Positions 14,256 through 25,446 of a stretch of DNA of 37,031 nt are shown piece by piece. The DNA is from Lysobacterales bacterium (GTDB lineage Bacteria > Pseudomonadota > Gammaproteobacteria > Xanthomonadales > Rhodanobacteraceae): positions 1 through 37,031 of the forward strand of contig JAJPID010000040.1 of assembly GCA_021324945.1 (NCBI GenBank). The letters are read 5' to 3'. Each line of letters starts with the position of its first letter. The first letter of the stretch is position 1. A model generated the notes under the pieces. The model searched no databases. It was not told the DNA's origin and saw nothing but the letters and a program-made list of their open reading frames with translations. The translations under genes were made by a program, and so were the position numbers.

Positions 14256-15350
14256 TCACACCGCGAGCGCGAACGGCGCGGCGATGCGTCCGCGCAATGT
14301 CAACACATCCGCCAGCAACGCCTGCGCGGTGACTTCCGGCCCGGCGCCGGCGCCCTGGATCACCAGCGGCTGCGCGCGATAACGCGCGGTGGTCAACGCG
14401 AACAGGTTGTCGCAACCGGACAAGCGCGCGGCAGGATGCGTCGCGTCCACTTCGCACAAACCGACACTGGCCTTGCCCTGTGCGTCGAGGCGTGCGAGAT
14501 AACGCAAAACTTTCCCTTTGTCTCGCGCTGAAGCGAGTCGCGCTGCGAGCGCTGCATCCACTTCGTGCGCGCGCGCGCGAAACGTATCCGCATCCACTTC
14601 GCGCAAATGCGGCGGTAAAAGGTCTTCGATTTCCACTTCGTGTTCGTCCAACGCGAAACCCGCCGCGCGCGCAAGGATCAGCAATTTGCGTGCAACGTCG
14701 CTGCCTGCCAAATCCACGCGCGGATCAGGCTCGGTGTAGCCCCATGCACGCGCTTCCGCAAGCAACGCATGAAACGGCCGCGCGCCATCGAAGTGATTGA
14801 ACAGCCACGACAGCGTGCCCGAGAACACCCCTTCCAGCACGATCAGGCGATCGCCCGCGCCTCGCAAGCGGCGCAAGGTCGACAACACCGGCAGACCCGC
14901 GCCGACCGTGGCCGAATCGCCATATACGCTGTCGCCCGCGCGTGCGGCCTCCTGCACCGCGCGCCAAGATGCCAACGTGCCGCCTACGCCTGCCTTGTTG
15001 GCGGTAATCACGTCGAAACCCGCATGCAGCCACTCGGCATGTTTCGCCGCGACCTGGGTCGATGCGGTCGCATCGATGATCGCGCGGCGATCGCAATCGA
15101 ATTCATTCAGCGCAGCGAGCAGCGCCGCGTCGTCGCGCGGTTCGCCGTTGCTCTCCAGCCGCACCCGCGCCGTGGCGGTGCTCAAGCCGTCCGATTGCGC
15201 GTACTGCTTGCGCGAATTGGCCACCCCAACCAGTGCGATGCCCGCGCGGCTCGCAGGGCCGAGCTGTTGCAGCAGCACGTTGCCGACCGCGCCGGTACCG
15301 AGCAGCACCACGCCGATGCGCGAGCAACAGATTTTCGCCCGGATATTCAT
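14256..15350 (-). CDS. hom: Homoserine dehydrogenase
   Basis: The 364-aa enzyme reduces aspartate 4-semialdehyde to homoserine with NAD(P)H, the branch towards methionine and threonine. The nucleotide-binding fold is at the N terminus (RIGVVLLGTGAVGNVLLQQL). Other marks are IDATASTQVAAKHAEWLHAG, FDVITANKAGVGG, the substrate site DSVYGDSATVGAGLPVLSTL, VLEGVFSGTLSWLFNHF and WGYTEPDPRVDLAGSDVARK. It lacks the kinase domain of ThrA/MetL and has no C-terminal ACT domain, so it resembles the catalytic half of the bifunctional enzymes. The ATG at 15350 overlaps the metB stop as ATGA, so it is translated behind metB and falls under the same SAM riboswitch. Confidence 0.95.
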   Translation of the reverse strand: MNIRAKICCSRIGVVLLGTGAVGNVLLQQLGPASRAGIALVGVANSRKQYAQSDGLSTATARVRLESNGEPRDDAALLAALNEFDCDRRAIIDATASTQVAAKHAEWLHAGFDVITANKAGVGGTLASWRAVQEAARAGDSVYGDSATVGAGLPVLSTLRRLRGAGDRLIVLEGVFSGTLSWLFNHFDGARPFHALLAEARAWGYTEPDPRVDLAGSDVARKLLILARAAGFALDEHEVEIEDLLPPHLREVDADTFRARAHEVDAALAARLASARDKGKVLRYLARLDAQGKASVGLCEVDATHPAARLSGCDNLFALTTARYRAQPLVIQGAGAGPEVTAQALLADVLTLRGRIAAPFALAV

Positions 15351-16561
15351 GGTGCCACCTCAATGGTCTCCGTCTCGCACACAGTCGCTGCGCGTTCCAG
15401 CGCGGCGCCGATGTCCGCGCACAGATCGTCCGCATCTTCTATGCCGACCGACAACCGCAGCAGCGAATCGGAAATTCCGGCAATCCGTCTTGCTTCCGCG
15501 CTCATCGACGCGTGCGTCATCGTGGCTGGATGCGCGATCAGGCTTTCCACGCCGCCCAGCGATTCGGCCAGCGTGACATGCCGCAAACCGTCGAGGAACG
15601 CACGCACCGCCCGTTCGCCGCCATGCAGTTCAAAAGAGAGCATCGCGCCGAAACCGGACTGCTGGCGGGCGGCGAGCAAGTGACCGGGATGTTCGTGCAA
15701 ACCCGGCCAGTAGACGCGCGCGACCGCCGGATGCGCCTGCAGCAGCGCGGCGATCGCTTCCGTGTTTTCTTGATGCACCCGCAGCCGCGCAGCGAGCGTG
15801 CGCAGCCCGCGCAGGGTCAGCCAACTGTCGAATGGCGCGCCCGTCACACCGAGGCAGTTGCCCCACCACTTCAGTTGTTCCGCGACCTTCGGATCTTTCG
15901 CGATCACCGCGCCGCCGACCACGTCGCTGTGTCCGTTGATGTATTTGGTGGTCGAGTGCACGACGATATCCGCGCCAAGCGCCAGCGGCTGCTGCAATGC
16001 CGGCGAGAGAAAGGTGTTGTCGACCGCGCACAGTGCGCCCGCCGCGTGCGCAGCCTGTGCGACATGGCGGATGTCGGTAATACGCAGCAGCGGATTGGAG
16101 GGCGTTTCCACCCACACGAGCGCGGGCCTCGAATCGAGCGCCGCACCCAACGACAGCGGATCTGTGAGATCGGCAAAGTGCGCCGCGAATCGGTTTTTCT
16201 TCGCCCACGCATCCAGCAATCGCCACGTGCCGCCGTAGCAATCGTGCGCCGCGACGACCGTCGCCCCGGCCGGCACCAGTTCCAGCACCAGCGCCACCGC
16301 GGCCATGCCGCTGGACGTGATCACCGCGCCCGCGGCGTTTTCAAGTTCGCACAAGGCTTCGGCCAGCAGGTCGCGCGTGGGATTGCCGCTGCGCGTGTAA
16401 TCGTATTGGCGCTTGCCGTCCAGACCGGCGAAGGCGAAATTGCTGGAGAGGTGCAGAGGCGGCGTGACGGCGCCATGTGCGGGATCGCGATCGATGCCGG
16501 CACGCACGGCGCGGGTACAGCTCGCGCGCTGCTGCGAAGGGAAACGGGACGCTTGGTTCAT
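15347..16561 (-). CDS. metB: Cystathionine gamma-synthase (MetB-type, PLP-dependent)
   Basis: This 404-aa cytoplasmic enzyme of the Cys/Met-metabolism PLP family joins an activated homoserine ester with cysteine to make cystathionine. Marks are TPPLHLSSNFAF, YDYTRSGNPTRDLLAEAL, SSGMAAVALVLELV, CYGGTWRLLDAW, WVETPSNPLLRITDI, the PLP lysine in VHSTTKYINGHSDVVGG (K206) and the C-terminal ESLGGVESLIAHPATMTH. The last phrase is typical of the MetB/MetC/MetZ group, so O-succinylhomoserine sulfhydrylase activity is an alternative, and the ester used (succinyl or acetyl) cannot be told. GGAG eight bases before the ATG at 16561 is the ribosome-binding site and lies in a hairpin controlled by the riboswitch. 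hom follows with a four-base overlap. Confidence 0.93.
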   Translation of the reverse strand: MNQASRFPSQQRASCTRAVRAGIDRDPAHGAVTPPLHLSSNFAFAGLDGKRQYDYTRSGNPTRDLLAEALCELENAAGAVITSSGMAAVALVLELVPAGATVVAAHDCYGGTWRLLDAWAKKNRFAAHFADLTDPLSLGAALDSRPALVWVETPSNPLLRITDIRHVAQAAHAAGALCAVDNTFLSPALQQPLALGADIVVHSTTKYINGHSDVVGGAVIAKDPKVAEQLKWWGNCLGVTGAPFDSWLTLRGLRTLAARLRVHQENTEAIAALLQAHPAVARVYWPGLHEHPGHLLAARQQSGFGAMLSFELHGGERAVRAFLDGLRHVTLAESLGGVESLIAHPATMTHASMSAEARRIAGISDSLLRLSVGIEDADDLCADIGAALERAATVCETETIEVAP

Positions 16562-16568
16562 TTCGATT

Positions 16569-16604
16569 CTCCGGGCCCCGTGGCATCCATGCGGCGGGCC
16601 GGAG
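16569..16604 (-). promoter_or_regulatory. metB: Hairpin covering the metB ribosome-binding site
   Basis: In the metB mRNA, CTCCGG (16604-16599) pairs with CCGGAG (16574-16569), extended by neighbouring G/C pairs. The right arm contains the GGAG Shine-Dalgarno sequence. There is no T run after it, so this looks like the expression platform of a riboswitch acting on translation, not a terminator. Confidence 0.7.
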
Positions 16605-16646
16605 TCGCGGCGCGGCGCAAGGGAGGAGGCTCGCGGCCGCGCTTCG

Positions 16647-16761
16647 ACCCATCTCCCGGCGATTCAAAACCGAATCTCCGCAGGACTTGGCACCTTGCGA
16701 AAGCGTCTTCGCGGGTTGCCCCGGCTTCAAAGGGCCTGTCCCTCAGCCGGTCGTGATGGGT
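16647..16761 (-). promoter_or_regulatory. SAM-I (S-box) riboswitch aptamer
   Basis: The minus-strand leader carries the S-box core: GAGGGACAGGCCC, then TTGAAGCCGGGGCAACC, then AAGGTGCCAAGTCC. All four helices can be drawn. P1 is ACCCATC (16761-16755) with GATGGGT (16653-16647). P2 is CGGCT with AGCCG. P3 is GCGAA with TTCGC. P4 is GATTC-GGTTTT-GAATC. SAM-I aptamers bind S-adenosylmethionine and turn off methionine genes. The aptamer begins a few bases after the predicted transcript start, and the downstream hairpin at 16569-16604 hides the metB ribosome-binding site. Confidence 0.95.
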
Positions 16762-16772
16762 TGTTTCGAGAA

Positions 16773-16801
16773 ACTCTAGCCGCGTCTCGGCATCATGTCA
16801 A
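16773..16801 (-). promoter_or_regulatory. Sigma70 promoter of the metB-hom operon
   Basis: The minus strand has -35 TTGACA (16801-16796), a 17-nt spacer and -10 TAGAGT (16778-16773). The expected start near 16766 is a few bases before the P1 helix of the SAM aptamer, which strongly supports both calls. Confidence 0.8.
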
Positions 16802-16802
16802 C

Positions 16803-16821
16803 AGACGTATAGACGTCTATA
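16803..16821. promoter_or_regulatory. 14-bp palindrome upstream of the metB promoter (candidate operator)
   Basis: TATAGACGTCTATA (16808-16821) is a perfect palindrome six bases upstream of the metB -35. The overlapping AGACGTAT-AGACGTCT (16803-16818) is a direct repeat of eight-base units that looks like tandem MetJ met boxes. No MetJ gene is visible here and the family is not known to me from Xanthomonadales, so the bound protein is unknown. It could also serve the divergent peptidase gene. Confidence 0.5.
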
Positions 16822-16973
16822 TGGATATTTGTAATGTGGCCGCAACCGCATGCGGGCCGCCTCCGAAAATGTTCGTCTCTCGTATGCGAATCCAGCAATG
16901 CTCGCGCACTCAATGGCCGCGCGCACATTTGGATCGCTATACTCGGGGCCGGCATAACGTCGGGGTACTTCGC

Positions 16974-18368
16974 ATGTCCGCATCGCACGTTGCACTGGCT
17001 GTCTTTCTTACACTGTCGCTCGCTCCCGCATCACCAATGTTTGCGGAAACCACCACGCAATCCATGCCGGAAACCGTGGACATGCTGCGCCATGCGATCG
17101 CCATGCAGACCGAGGAAGGCAAGAACCAGGTGCCAGCTCTCGCGCAATATCTCGCCGGCAAGCTGGAATCTGTCGGTTTTGCGAAGTCCGATATCGAGAT
17201 CATTCCGGTCGAACACACCGCCGCGCTGGTCGTGCACTACCGCGGCAGCGACAAGAGCTTGAAACCGATCCTGCTTTCGGCGCACATGGACGTGGTGGCC
17301 GCCAACCCGGCCGACTGGCAACGCGATCCCTTCAAGCTGGTCGAGGAGAACGGCTATCTCTACGGCCGCGGCGTGGCCGACATGAAGACCAACGTGATCG
17401 CGCTGATCGAAACCATGATGCGCTTCAAGCGCGAGCATTATGTGCCCAGGCGCGAGATGATCCTGGTGTTCTCCGGCGACGAGGAAACCGACATGGCGTC
17501 CACGCGCGAACTGGCGAAGCGCTACCACGACGCGGACTTCCTGCTCAATGCGGATGCCGGCGGCGGCACCTACGACGCCAATCTCAAACCGGTCGTCTAC
17601 GAAATCCAGGCCGCCGAGAAAACCTATGCGGATTTCACGCTCACCGTCACATCCCCGGGCGGACATTCCAGCGAACCGAACCCTAAACAGAATGCCATCT
17701 ATCGGTTGGCGAAGGCACTCGATCACATTGCCGAATATCAATTTCCGGTGCAGCACAGCGAGATCACGCTGGCGTCGCTGAAAGCAACCGGCGAACACAC
17801 CACCGGCCCGCTCGCGCAGGCGATGCGCGCATTCGCGGCGAATCCAAACGATGAGAAAGCCGCGGCCGTGCTCTCCGCCGATCCCGCCTACGTCGGCCAG
17901 ATCCGCACCACTTGTGTCGCGACGATGCTCGATGGCGGCCATGCGCTCAATGCGCTGCCGCAGCGCGCCACCGCCAACATCAACTGTCGCATTTTCCCGG
18001 GCGAGCACGTCGCTGCCGTGCAAGCCACGCTCGCCAAGGTGATCGACGATCCCTCGGTGAAGATCAGCATCAAACCGCCGCCGCCGGTGGAAAGCCCGGC
18101 CTCGCCGTTGCGGCCGGACGTGATGAATGCGGTCGCCGCGGCGATTCACGAACGCTTTCCACGCGTGGATGTGGTGCCGGGCATGTCGGCCGGCGCGTCG
18201 GACAGCATGTACTTCCGCAATGCCGGCGTGCCCTCGTACGGCGTCGATCCCACCTTCTCCAAGCCCAACGACACCTTCGCGCATGGGCTCAACGAGAAAC
18301 TTCTCGCCTCGGAAGTGCCAGCAGCGCTGGACTTCTGGCACAGCCTGCTGATGAAGCTGACGAAGTGA
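16974..18368 (+). CDS. Secreted M20-family metallopeptidase (carboxypeptidase-like)
   Basis: The 464-aa protein starts with a signal peptide (about 1-24, cleaved near FAE) and should act in the periplasm. M20 zinc ligands are seen: H104 and the catalytic D106 in LLSAHMDVVAA, bridging D136 in GRGVADMK, E170-E171 in SGDEETD, D194 in NADAGG, and a C-terminal His in TFAHGLNEKL. A dimerisation domain lies in between, near SPGGHSSEPNPKQNAIYRL. Such enzymes hydrolyse C-terminal or di-peptide bonds; the substrate cannot be named. The ATG at 16974 is in frame and matches the signal peptide. A possible -10, TATACT, lies at 16938-16943, without a convincing -35. It is divergent from metB and followed by prfC after 40 nt. 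Confidence 0.88.
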   Translation: MSASHVALAVFLTLSLAPASPMFAETTTQSMPETVDMLRHAIAMQTEEGKNQVPALAQYLAGKLESVGFAKSDIEIIPVEHTAALVVHYRGSDKSLKPILLSAHMDVVAANPADWQRDPFKLVEENGYLYGRGVADMKTNVIALIETMMRFKREHYVPRREMILVFSGDEETDMASTRELAKRYHDADFLLNADAGGGTYDANLKPVVYEIQAAEKTYADFTLTVTSPGGHSSEPNPKQNAIYRLAKALDHIAEYQFPVQHSEITLASLKATGEHTTGPLAQAMRAFAANPNDEKAAAVLSADPAYVGQIRTTCVATMLDGGHALNALPQRATANINCRIFPGEHVAAVQATLAKVIDDPSVKISIKPPPPVESPASPLRPDVMNAVAAAIHERFPRVDVVPGMSAGASDSMYFRNAGVPSYGVDPTFSKPNDTFAHGLNEKLLASEVPAALDFWHSLLMKLTK

Positions 18369-18408
18369 TCCGCGTTAGAATCGCAGGTTTGCCCTTCCGC
18401 GCAGACCC

Positions 18409-20019
<1,611 letters not shown>

Positions 20020-20162
20020 CCGCGCCAAGACGAATGGTTGGATAGCGTTTTTTCGTCGCGCCGGTACTGTCCAAAGCGGTCACGGAACTTTTGGCCAGGA
20101 AAGCGGTTTCAGGCCGCCCTCCCCACAAGAGCTACACTTGCCGGACCCGCAGGAGCGCGCGC

Positions 20163-21272
<1,110 letters not shown>

Positions 21273-21277
21273 AAACC

Positions 21278-23755
21278 TCAAGCGACGGAGCGCAGCGAAG
21301 ACGCGGTGGTGCGATCGCGTTGCACCGCGGCGCGCAATTCTTCCGGATCGAAATCGTCCACGTTGATGAATTCCGCGGTGGCGCGACGCAGGCGTTCCAG
21401 TTGCGCGCGTTCGGTTTCGCTGATCGCGCCCGCTGCCTGCGCCCCGCGCAATTGCTCGAAGTAATCGTGCGACTTGATCGCCCCGCCCTTCAGATATTTG
21501 AGGAATTTGCGCTCGACGGGTTCCGCCGCGACCACTTCCGGCAGCAGCGCGCACAGGCGACCGACCGGATTGTTGGCCGCAGGCGTGAGATAGATCCCGC
21601 GCAGCAGCGCATCGCGCGCGGCATTGGGTGCGGTCAACAACGCGGCGACGCGACGGCCCAGCCGGTCCGAAGGCGGCACTTCGCGGCGGCCGAATGGGAA
21701 CACCAGTAATCGCAGCAGCCAAGCGACCGGACGCACCGGGAAATTGCGGATCACGCCATCGATCGCTATCTGAATGTTCCAGATCGATTGATGGAACGCC
21801 CACGCCAGCAGAGGCCGCTCGACTTCCGGCCGGCCCTCGTCCTCATAACGCTTGAGCATCGCCGAAGCGATGTAGAGATGGGACAGCACGTCGCCCAGAC
21901 GCGCGGACAATTTCTCCTTGAATTTCAGCCGCCCGCCCAGTACGCCCATCGCGGTGTCAGCGACCAACGCCAGCGCGGCGGCGTAGCGGTCCAGCTTGCG
22001 GTAATAGCGACGCGTGTAAGCGTCGCCCGGCACGATGCCGAGCTTTCCGAACGCAAGCCCCAATACGAAGCTGCGTACCGCATTGGAAATCCCAAAACCG
22101 AGATGTCCGAACAGCGCGCGGTCGAAATCGCGCAAGCCCTGCTCGCGATGCGGGCTGCGTGCAGCCTCCATTTCCTTCAGCACCCAGGGATGGCAGCGGA
22201 TCGCGCCCTGCCCGAAGATCATCAGGCTGCGCGTCATGATGTTCGCGCCTTCCACAGTGATCGTGATCGGTGCGCCCTGCCAGTTGCGGCCCATGTAATT
22301 GCTGGGCCCGAGCTGCACAGCCTTGCCGCCGTGCACGTCCATCGCGTCCTTCACCACCTCGCGTCCCAATTCGGTGGCGTGATATTTCGCGATCGCAGAC
22401 GGCACGGCCGGTTTCTCGCCCCGATCCACCGCCGCGGCGGAGGCGCGCGAGAGCGCGGCGATTGCGTAGGCGTGGCCGCCGATGCGTGCCAGTGCCTCCT
22501 CGACGCCCTCGAAGCGCGCGATCGCCAGACCGAACTGCTTGCGGATGCGCGCATACGCGCCAGTGCTCGCCACCGCCATCCGCACGAAACCCGTTGCGTT
22601 GGACGGCAGCGAAATGCCGCGGCCAACCGAGAGACATTCCACCAGCATCTTCCAGCCTTCGCCGGCCATGTGCGGACCGCCAATCAATGTCGTCAGCGGC
22701 ACGAACACGTCCTTGCCCGACAGCGGCCCGTTCTGGAACGGGATGTTCAGTGGGAAATGCCGGCGGCCGATCTGCAGACCGGGCGTATCGCGCGGAATCA
22801 GCGCCAAGGTGATGCCGAGATCGTCGTCCTTGCCCAGTAGATGTTCCGGATCGTACAGACGGAACGCCAGACCGATGATCGTGGCGATCGGCGCCAGCGT
22901 GATGTAACGCTTGTCGAAAGTGAGTTTCAAGCCGAGCGTTTCGACGCCATCGATCGTCTGCTTGCAGACGACGCCGAAGTCCGGAATCGAAGTGGCATCC
23001 GAACCCGCGTAGGGGCCGGTCAGCGCGAAACACGGGATCTCGCGGCCGTCCGCCAATCGCGGCAGATAAAAATTCTTTTGCTCCTCGCTGCCGTAGCGCA
23101 GCAGCAATTCAGCAGGTCCCAGCGAATTGGGCACCGAAACGGTGGAGGCCAGCGTCGTGGAAATGCTGGAGAGCTTCTGCAACACCGCCGAGTGCGCGAA
23201 GGCGGAGAATTCCAGCCCGCCGTAACGCTTCGGGATGATCATGCCGAAGAATTTCTCGCGCTTGACGAATTCCCACACTTCCGGCGGCAGATCGGCCAGT
23301 TCGTGCGTGATCTGCCAGTCGTCGATCATGCGGCAAAGTTGCTCGCACGGACCATCCAGGAACGCCTGCTCTTCGACAGTGAGTTGCGGCTTGGGTTGCG
23401 AGAGCAATTTCGACCAGTCGGGTTTGCCTGCGAACAACTCGCCTTCGAAACCGACCGTGCCGGCGTCCAGCGCGACCTGTTCGGTTTCCGACAATTTCGG
23501 CAGCACGCGGCGGAAGATTTTCAGCAGAGGCTCCGAAAACAGCGCGCGGCGCAATGGCAGCACATTCAACGGCAGCGCGAAGAGGACGATGAAGACGGCG
23601 AACACGATCAAGGTCGCCCGAGCCGCGTGCAATCCGTAACCGACGCCGAGAATCGCCACGATCGTCAGCAGCGTCCACAACCACAAGCGGCTGCGGAAAT
23701 ACGCACAAGCGCCAGTGACGATCAGCGCGGCGATCAGGATCAGGATCACGTGCAT
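21278..23755 (-). CDS. fadE: Acyl-CoA dehydrogenase FadE
   Basis: The 825-aa, FAD-dependent enzyme catalyses the first step of fatty-acid beta-oxidation, making trans-2-enoyl-CoA. The length and layout fit the long gammaproteobacterial FadE (about 815 aa). Two or three N-terminal membrane segments (about 2-22, 27-62) anchor it. The dehydrogenase core has FFGMIIPKRYGGLEFSAFAH, CFALTGPYAGSDATSIPD, NGPLSGKDVFVPL, GRGISLPSNATGFVRMAV and AMDVHGGKAVQLGPSNYMGR. A long C-terminal FadE-specific extension follows. GAGG about six bases before the ATG at 23755 supports the start. It overlaps the end of the hydrolase gene by ten bases, so both are one unit, probably under the divergent TetR regulator. Confidence 0.95.
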   Translation of the reverse strand: MHVILILIAALIVTGACAYFRSRLWLWTLLTIVAILGVGYGLHAARATLIVFAVFIVLFALPLNVLPLRRALFSEPLLKIFRRVLPKLSETEQVALDAGTVGFEGELFAGKPDWSKLLSQPKPQLTVEEQAFLDGPCEQLCRMIDDWQITHELADLPPEVWEFVKREKFFGMIIPKRYGGLEFSAFAHSAVLQKLSSISTTLASTVSVPNSLGPAELLLRYGSEEQKNFYLPRLADGREIPCFALTGPYAGSDATSIPDFGVVCKQTIDGVETLGLKLTFDKRYITLAPIATIIGLAFRLYDPEHLLGKDDDLGITLALIPRDTPGLQIGRRHFPLNIPFQNGPLSGKDVFVPLTTLIGGPHMAGEGWKMLVECLSVGRGISLPSNATGFVRMAVASTGAYARIRKQFGLAIARFEGVEEALARIGGHAYAIAALSRASAAAVDRGEKPAVPSAIAKYHATELGREVVKDAMDVHGGKAVQLGPSNYMGRNWQGAPITITVEGANIMTRSLMIFGQGAIRCHPWVLKEMEAARSPHREQGLRDFDRALFGHLGFGISNAVRSFVLGLAFGKLGIVPGDAYTRRYYRKLDRYAAALALVADTAMGVLGGRLKFKEKLSARLGDVLSHLYIASAMLKRYEDEGRPEVERPLLAWAFHQSIWNIQIAIDGVIRNFPVRPVAWLLRLLVFPFGRREVPPSDRLGRRVAALLTAPNAARDALLRGIYLTPAANNPVGRLCALLPEVVAAEPVERKFLKYLKGGAIKSHDYFEQLRGAQAAGAISETERAQLERLRRATAEFINVDDFDPEELRAAVQRDRTTASSLRSVA

Positions 23756-24633
23756 GAGATTTTCCTCTTCTTGCCACCGTCCGGCAGCGAGCGGATGAAC
23801 TCTTCGATCGCAGCGGTGAACGCGTCGTTGTCATCGCCAGCCAGCATGTGCGTGGCTTGCGGGATTTCCACGTGCCGCGCGTGCGGCAGCACCGCCTGAA
23901 ATTCATCGATGGTTTCGCGCGAGACCACGTCCGAGCGACCGCCGGATAGCAGCAGCACCGGAACATCGATGTTGCGCGCCGCCGCCAGCAGGCGCGGCTG
24001 ATGACGCTCGGCTTCATGCGCGATGGTGTCAAGCAACGCCGGATCCCAATGCCAATGCAGATGACCGTTTGCTCCACGACGCAACAGCGGTTCCAATTCG
24101 TGCGCGCTTTTTTGCCGCGTGCGATGCGGCAGATATTCGGCGATCGCCGCAATCGCCTCGTCGTAGTCGGCGAACCCATTCGGATGTGCGCGCATGAAAG
24201 CGAGCATGCGTGCAACGCCCGCCGATTCCCAGCGCGGCGTGATATCCACCAGCACCAGCGCGCGGAACGGCGGTGGCGTTGTTTCGCCTGCCAATGCCAG
24301 CCCCAGCAGGCCGCCCATTGAGGCACCGATCAGCACTGGCGGTTCGCGCATCGACTGCGCAACGCGCAACAGGTCCTCCAGGAACTGCTGCAACTCGTAT
24401 TTGCCGTTTGGCGCGCGTGCGCTGTCGCCGTGACCGCGCAGATCGAAGGTAATGGTGCGATAGCCCGCGGCCGCCAGGCCTTCCGCGCTGTGCGTCCAGG
24501 CATGCCGCGTCTGCCCGAAGCCGTGCACGAACAACAGCGGCGGCGCATGTTCCGCGCCACGCGCTTCGAGCGCGAGCGGAAATTCCCGTTCGCACGAACG
24601 CGATGTCGGCGCGGCTGAATCGCTTTCTACCAT
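23746..24633 (-). CDS. Alpha/beta-hydrolase fold protein
   Basis: The product, about 295 aa, has the alpha/beta-hydrolase marks: oxyanion region LLFVHGFGQTRHAW, DLRGHGDSA, nucleophile elbow GASMGG (Ser about 105), acid in SGGRSDVVS and the catalytic His in ATHMLAGDD. The substrate cannot be named; in this setting a thioesterase or lipid esterase role would be fitting, but that is inference. The start is uncertain: ATGs exist at 24633, 24639 and 24714. 24633 (MVESDSAAP) leaves the least non-family sequence and then overlaps the operator at 24632-24652. With a -10 at 24656-24651 the message could be leaderless. The 3' end overlaps fadE. Confidence 0.82.
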   Translation of the reverse strand: MVESDSAAPTSRSCEREFPLALEARGAEHAPPLLFVHGFGQTRHAWTHSAEGLAAAGYRTITFDLRGHGDSARAPNGKYELQQFLEDLLRVAQSMREPPVLIGASMGGLLGLALAGETTPPPFRALVLVDITPRWESAGVARMLAFMRAHPNGFADYDEAIAAIAEYLPHRTRQKSAHELEPLLRRGANGHLHWHWDPALLDTIAHEAERHQPRLLAAARNIDVPVLLLSGGRSDVVSRETIDEFQAVLPHARHVEIPQATHMLAGDDNDAFTAAIEEFIRSLPDGGKKRKISCT

Positions 24634-24652
24634 ACGCATACGTACGGCGTAT
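24632..24652. promoter_or_regulatory. Inverted-repeat operator, probably for the adjacent TetR regulator
   Basis: ATACGC-N9-GCGTAT is a perfect 6-bp inverted repeat with 21-bp total span, a size typical for TetR-family sites. It lies between the divergent regulator and hydrolase genes and overlaps the candidate minus-strand -10, TACAAT (24656-24651). A protein bound here would block that promoter. Confidence 0.6.
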
Positions 24653-24743
24653 TGTAACAGCTTGTCACAGCCCGCGGAAATTCGAATCGCTGGCATGACG
24701 CTCGCATCGTGCATAGCATCATCTCATTCAGCGTGTCTTTCGC

Positions 24744-25313
24744 ATGTCTCCCCGCAATGAACGCAGCCGCTTGACCGCCGAGGACTGGGAAAACGGCGCA
24801 CTCACGATGATCGCCGAGGAAGGCGTGAATGCCCTGGCGGTGGAGGCGCTGGCAAGGCGCCTGAATGTGACCAAGGGCAGTTTCTACTGGCACTTTCCTA
24901 CCCGCGAAGCCTTATTGAAGGCTGCACTTGTCCGCTGGGAAGCACGCGATGAACGCGAATTGCACGAACGCGTCTCGCAGATCGCCGAGCCCCGTGCGCG
25001 CTTGCGCGAGCTGTTCCATTGGGTGGCGCGCGAAGTTCAGCCGCACCGCGTCTACGCCGCGCTGCTGCAGGCGCTGGATCAACCCGCTGTAGCGCAGGTA
25101 ATGGGCCGCGTGTCGCAGCGGCGCATGGAGTTCCTGCATCAGGCCTACCGGGATGCAGGCATGGCGCGCGGCCAGGCCTCGCATCGCGCGCGGCTGGCCT
25201 ACGCCGCTTACGTCGGCTTCCTGCAATTGAACGTGATCCCCGACCTGCCCCGACTTTCGCACGAACAGTTCGACGCCTATGTCGAGCACGTGATTGCGAC
25301 ATTGGTGCCGTGA
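24744..25313 (+). CDS. TetR/AcrR-family transcriptional regulator
   Basis: The 189-aa protein has the TetR N-terminal helix-turn-helix (about 10-57): LTAEDWENGALTMIAEEGV, then ALAVEALARRLNVTKGSFYWHF, with the typical GSFYWHF end of the recognition helix. The rest is a helical ligand-binding and dimer domain (PHRVYAALLQALDQPAVAQ). It is divergent from the hydrolase-fadE unit with an inverted-repeat operator in between, so it most likely represses that unit and responds to an acyl-CoA or fatty acid. That ligand is inferred from context. The ATG at 24744 is the first suitable start; no strong ribosome-binding site precedes it. Confidence 0.9.
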   Translation: MSPRNERSRLTAEDWENGALTMIAEEGVNALAVEALARRLNVTKGSFYWHFPTREALLKAALVRWEARDERELHERVSQIAEPRARLRELFHWVAREVQPHRVYAALLQALDQPAVAQVMGRVSQRRMEFLHQAYRDAGMARGQASHRARLAYAAYVGFLQLNVIPDLPRLSHEQFDAYVEHVIATLVP

Positions 25314-25446
25314 CGGGGTTGGGTTAAGGGCGTGGGTTATCGGTTGAAAGCCCGCCCCGCCCCGAGACCCGCAACGTACTCCGCTTTCTTGCATTCGCCC
25401 CCCGCCCGGATTACCGTGCTTTTTTATACCTTCGGGCGAGGACGAC

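Noticed and set aside
16803-16818. Calling the met-box-like repeat a MetJ operator
   Set aside because: The match is real but MetJ is not known to me in Xanthomonadales and no metJ gene is here, so it is listed only as a candidate operator.
17031-18341. Long open frame antisense to the M20 peptidase gene
   Set aside because: It is the GC-rich shadow of a clear zinc-peptidase frame, with His/Arg/Gly-rich, family-less sequence.
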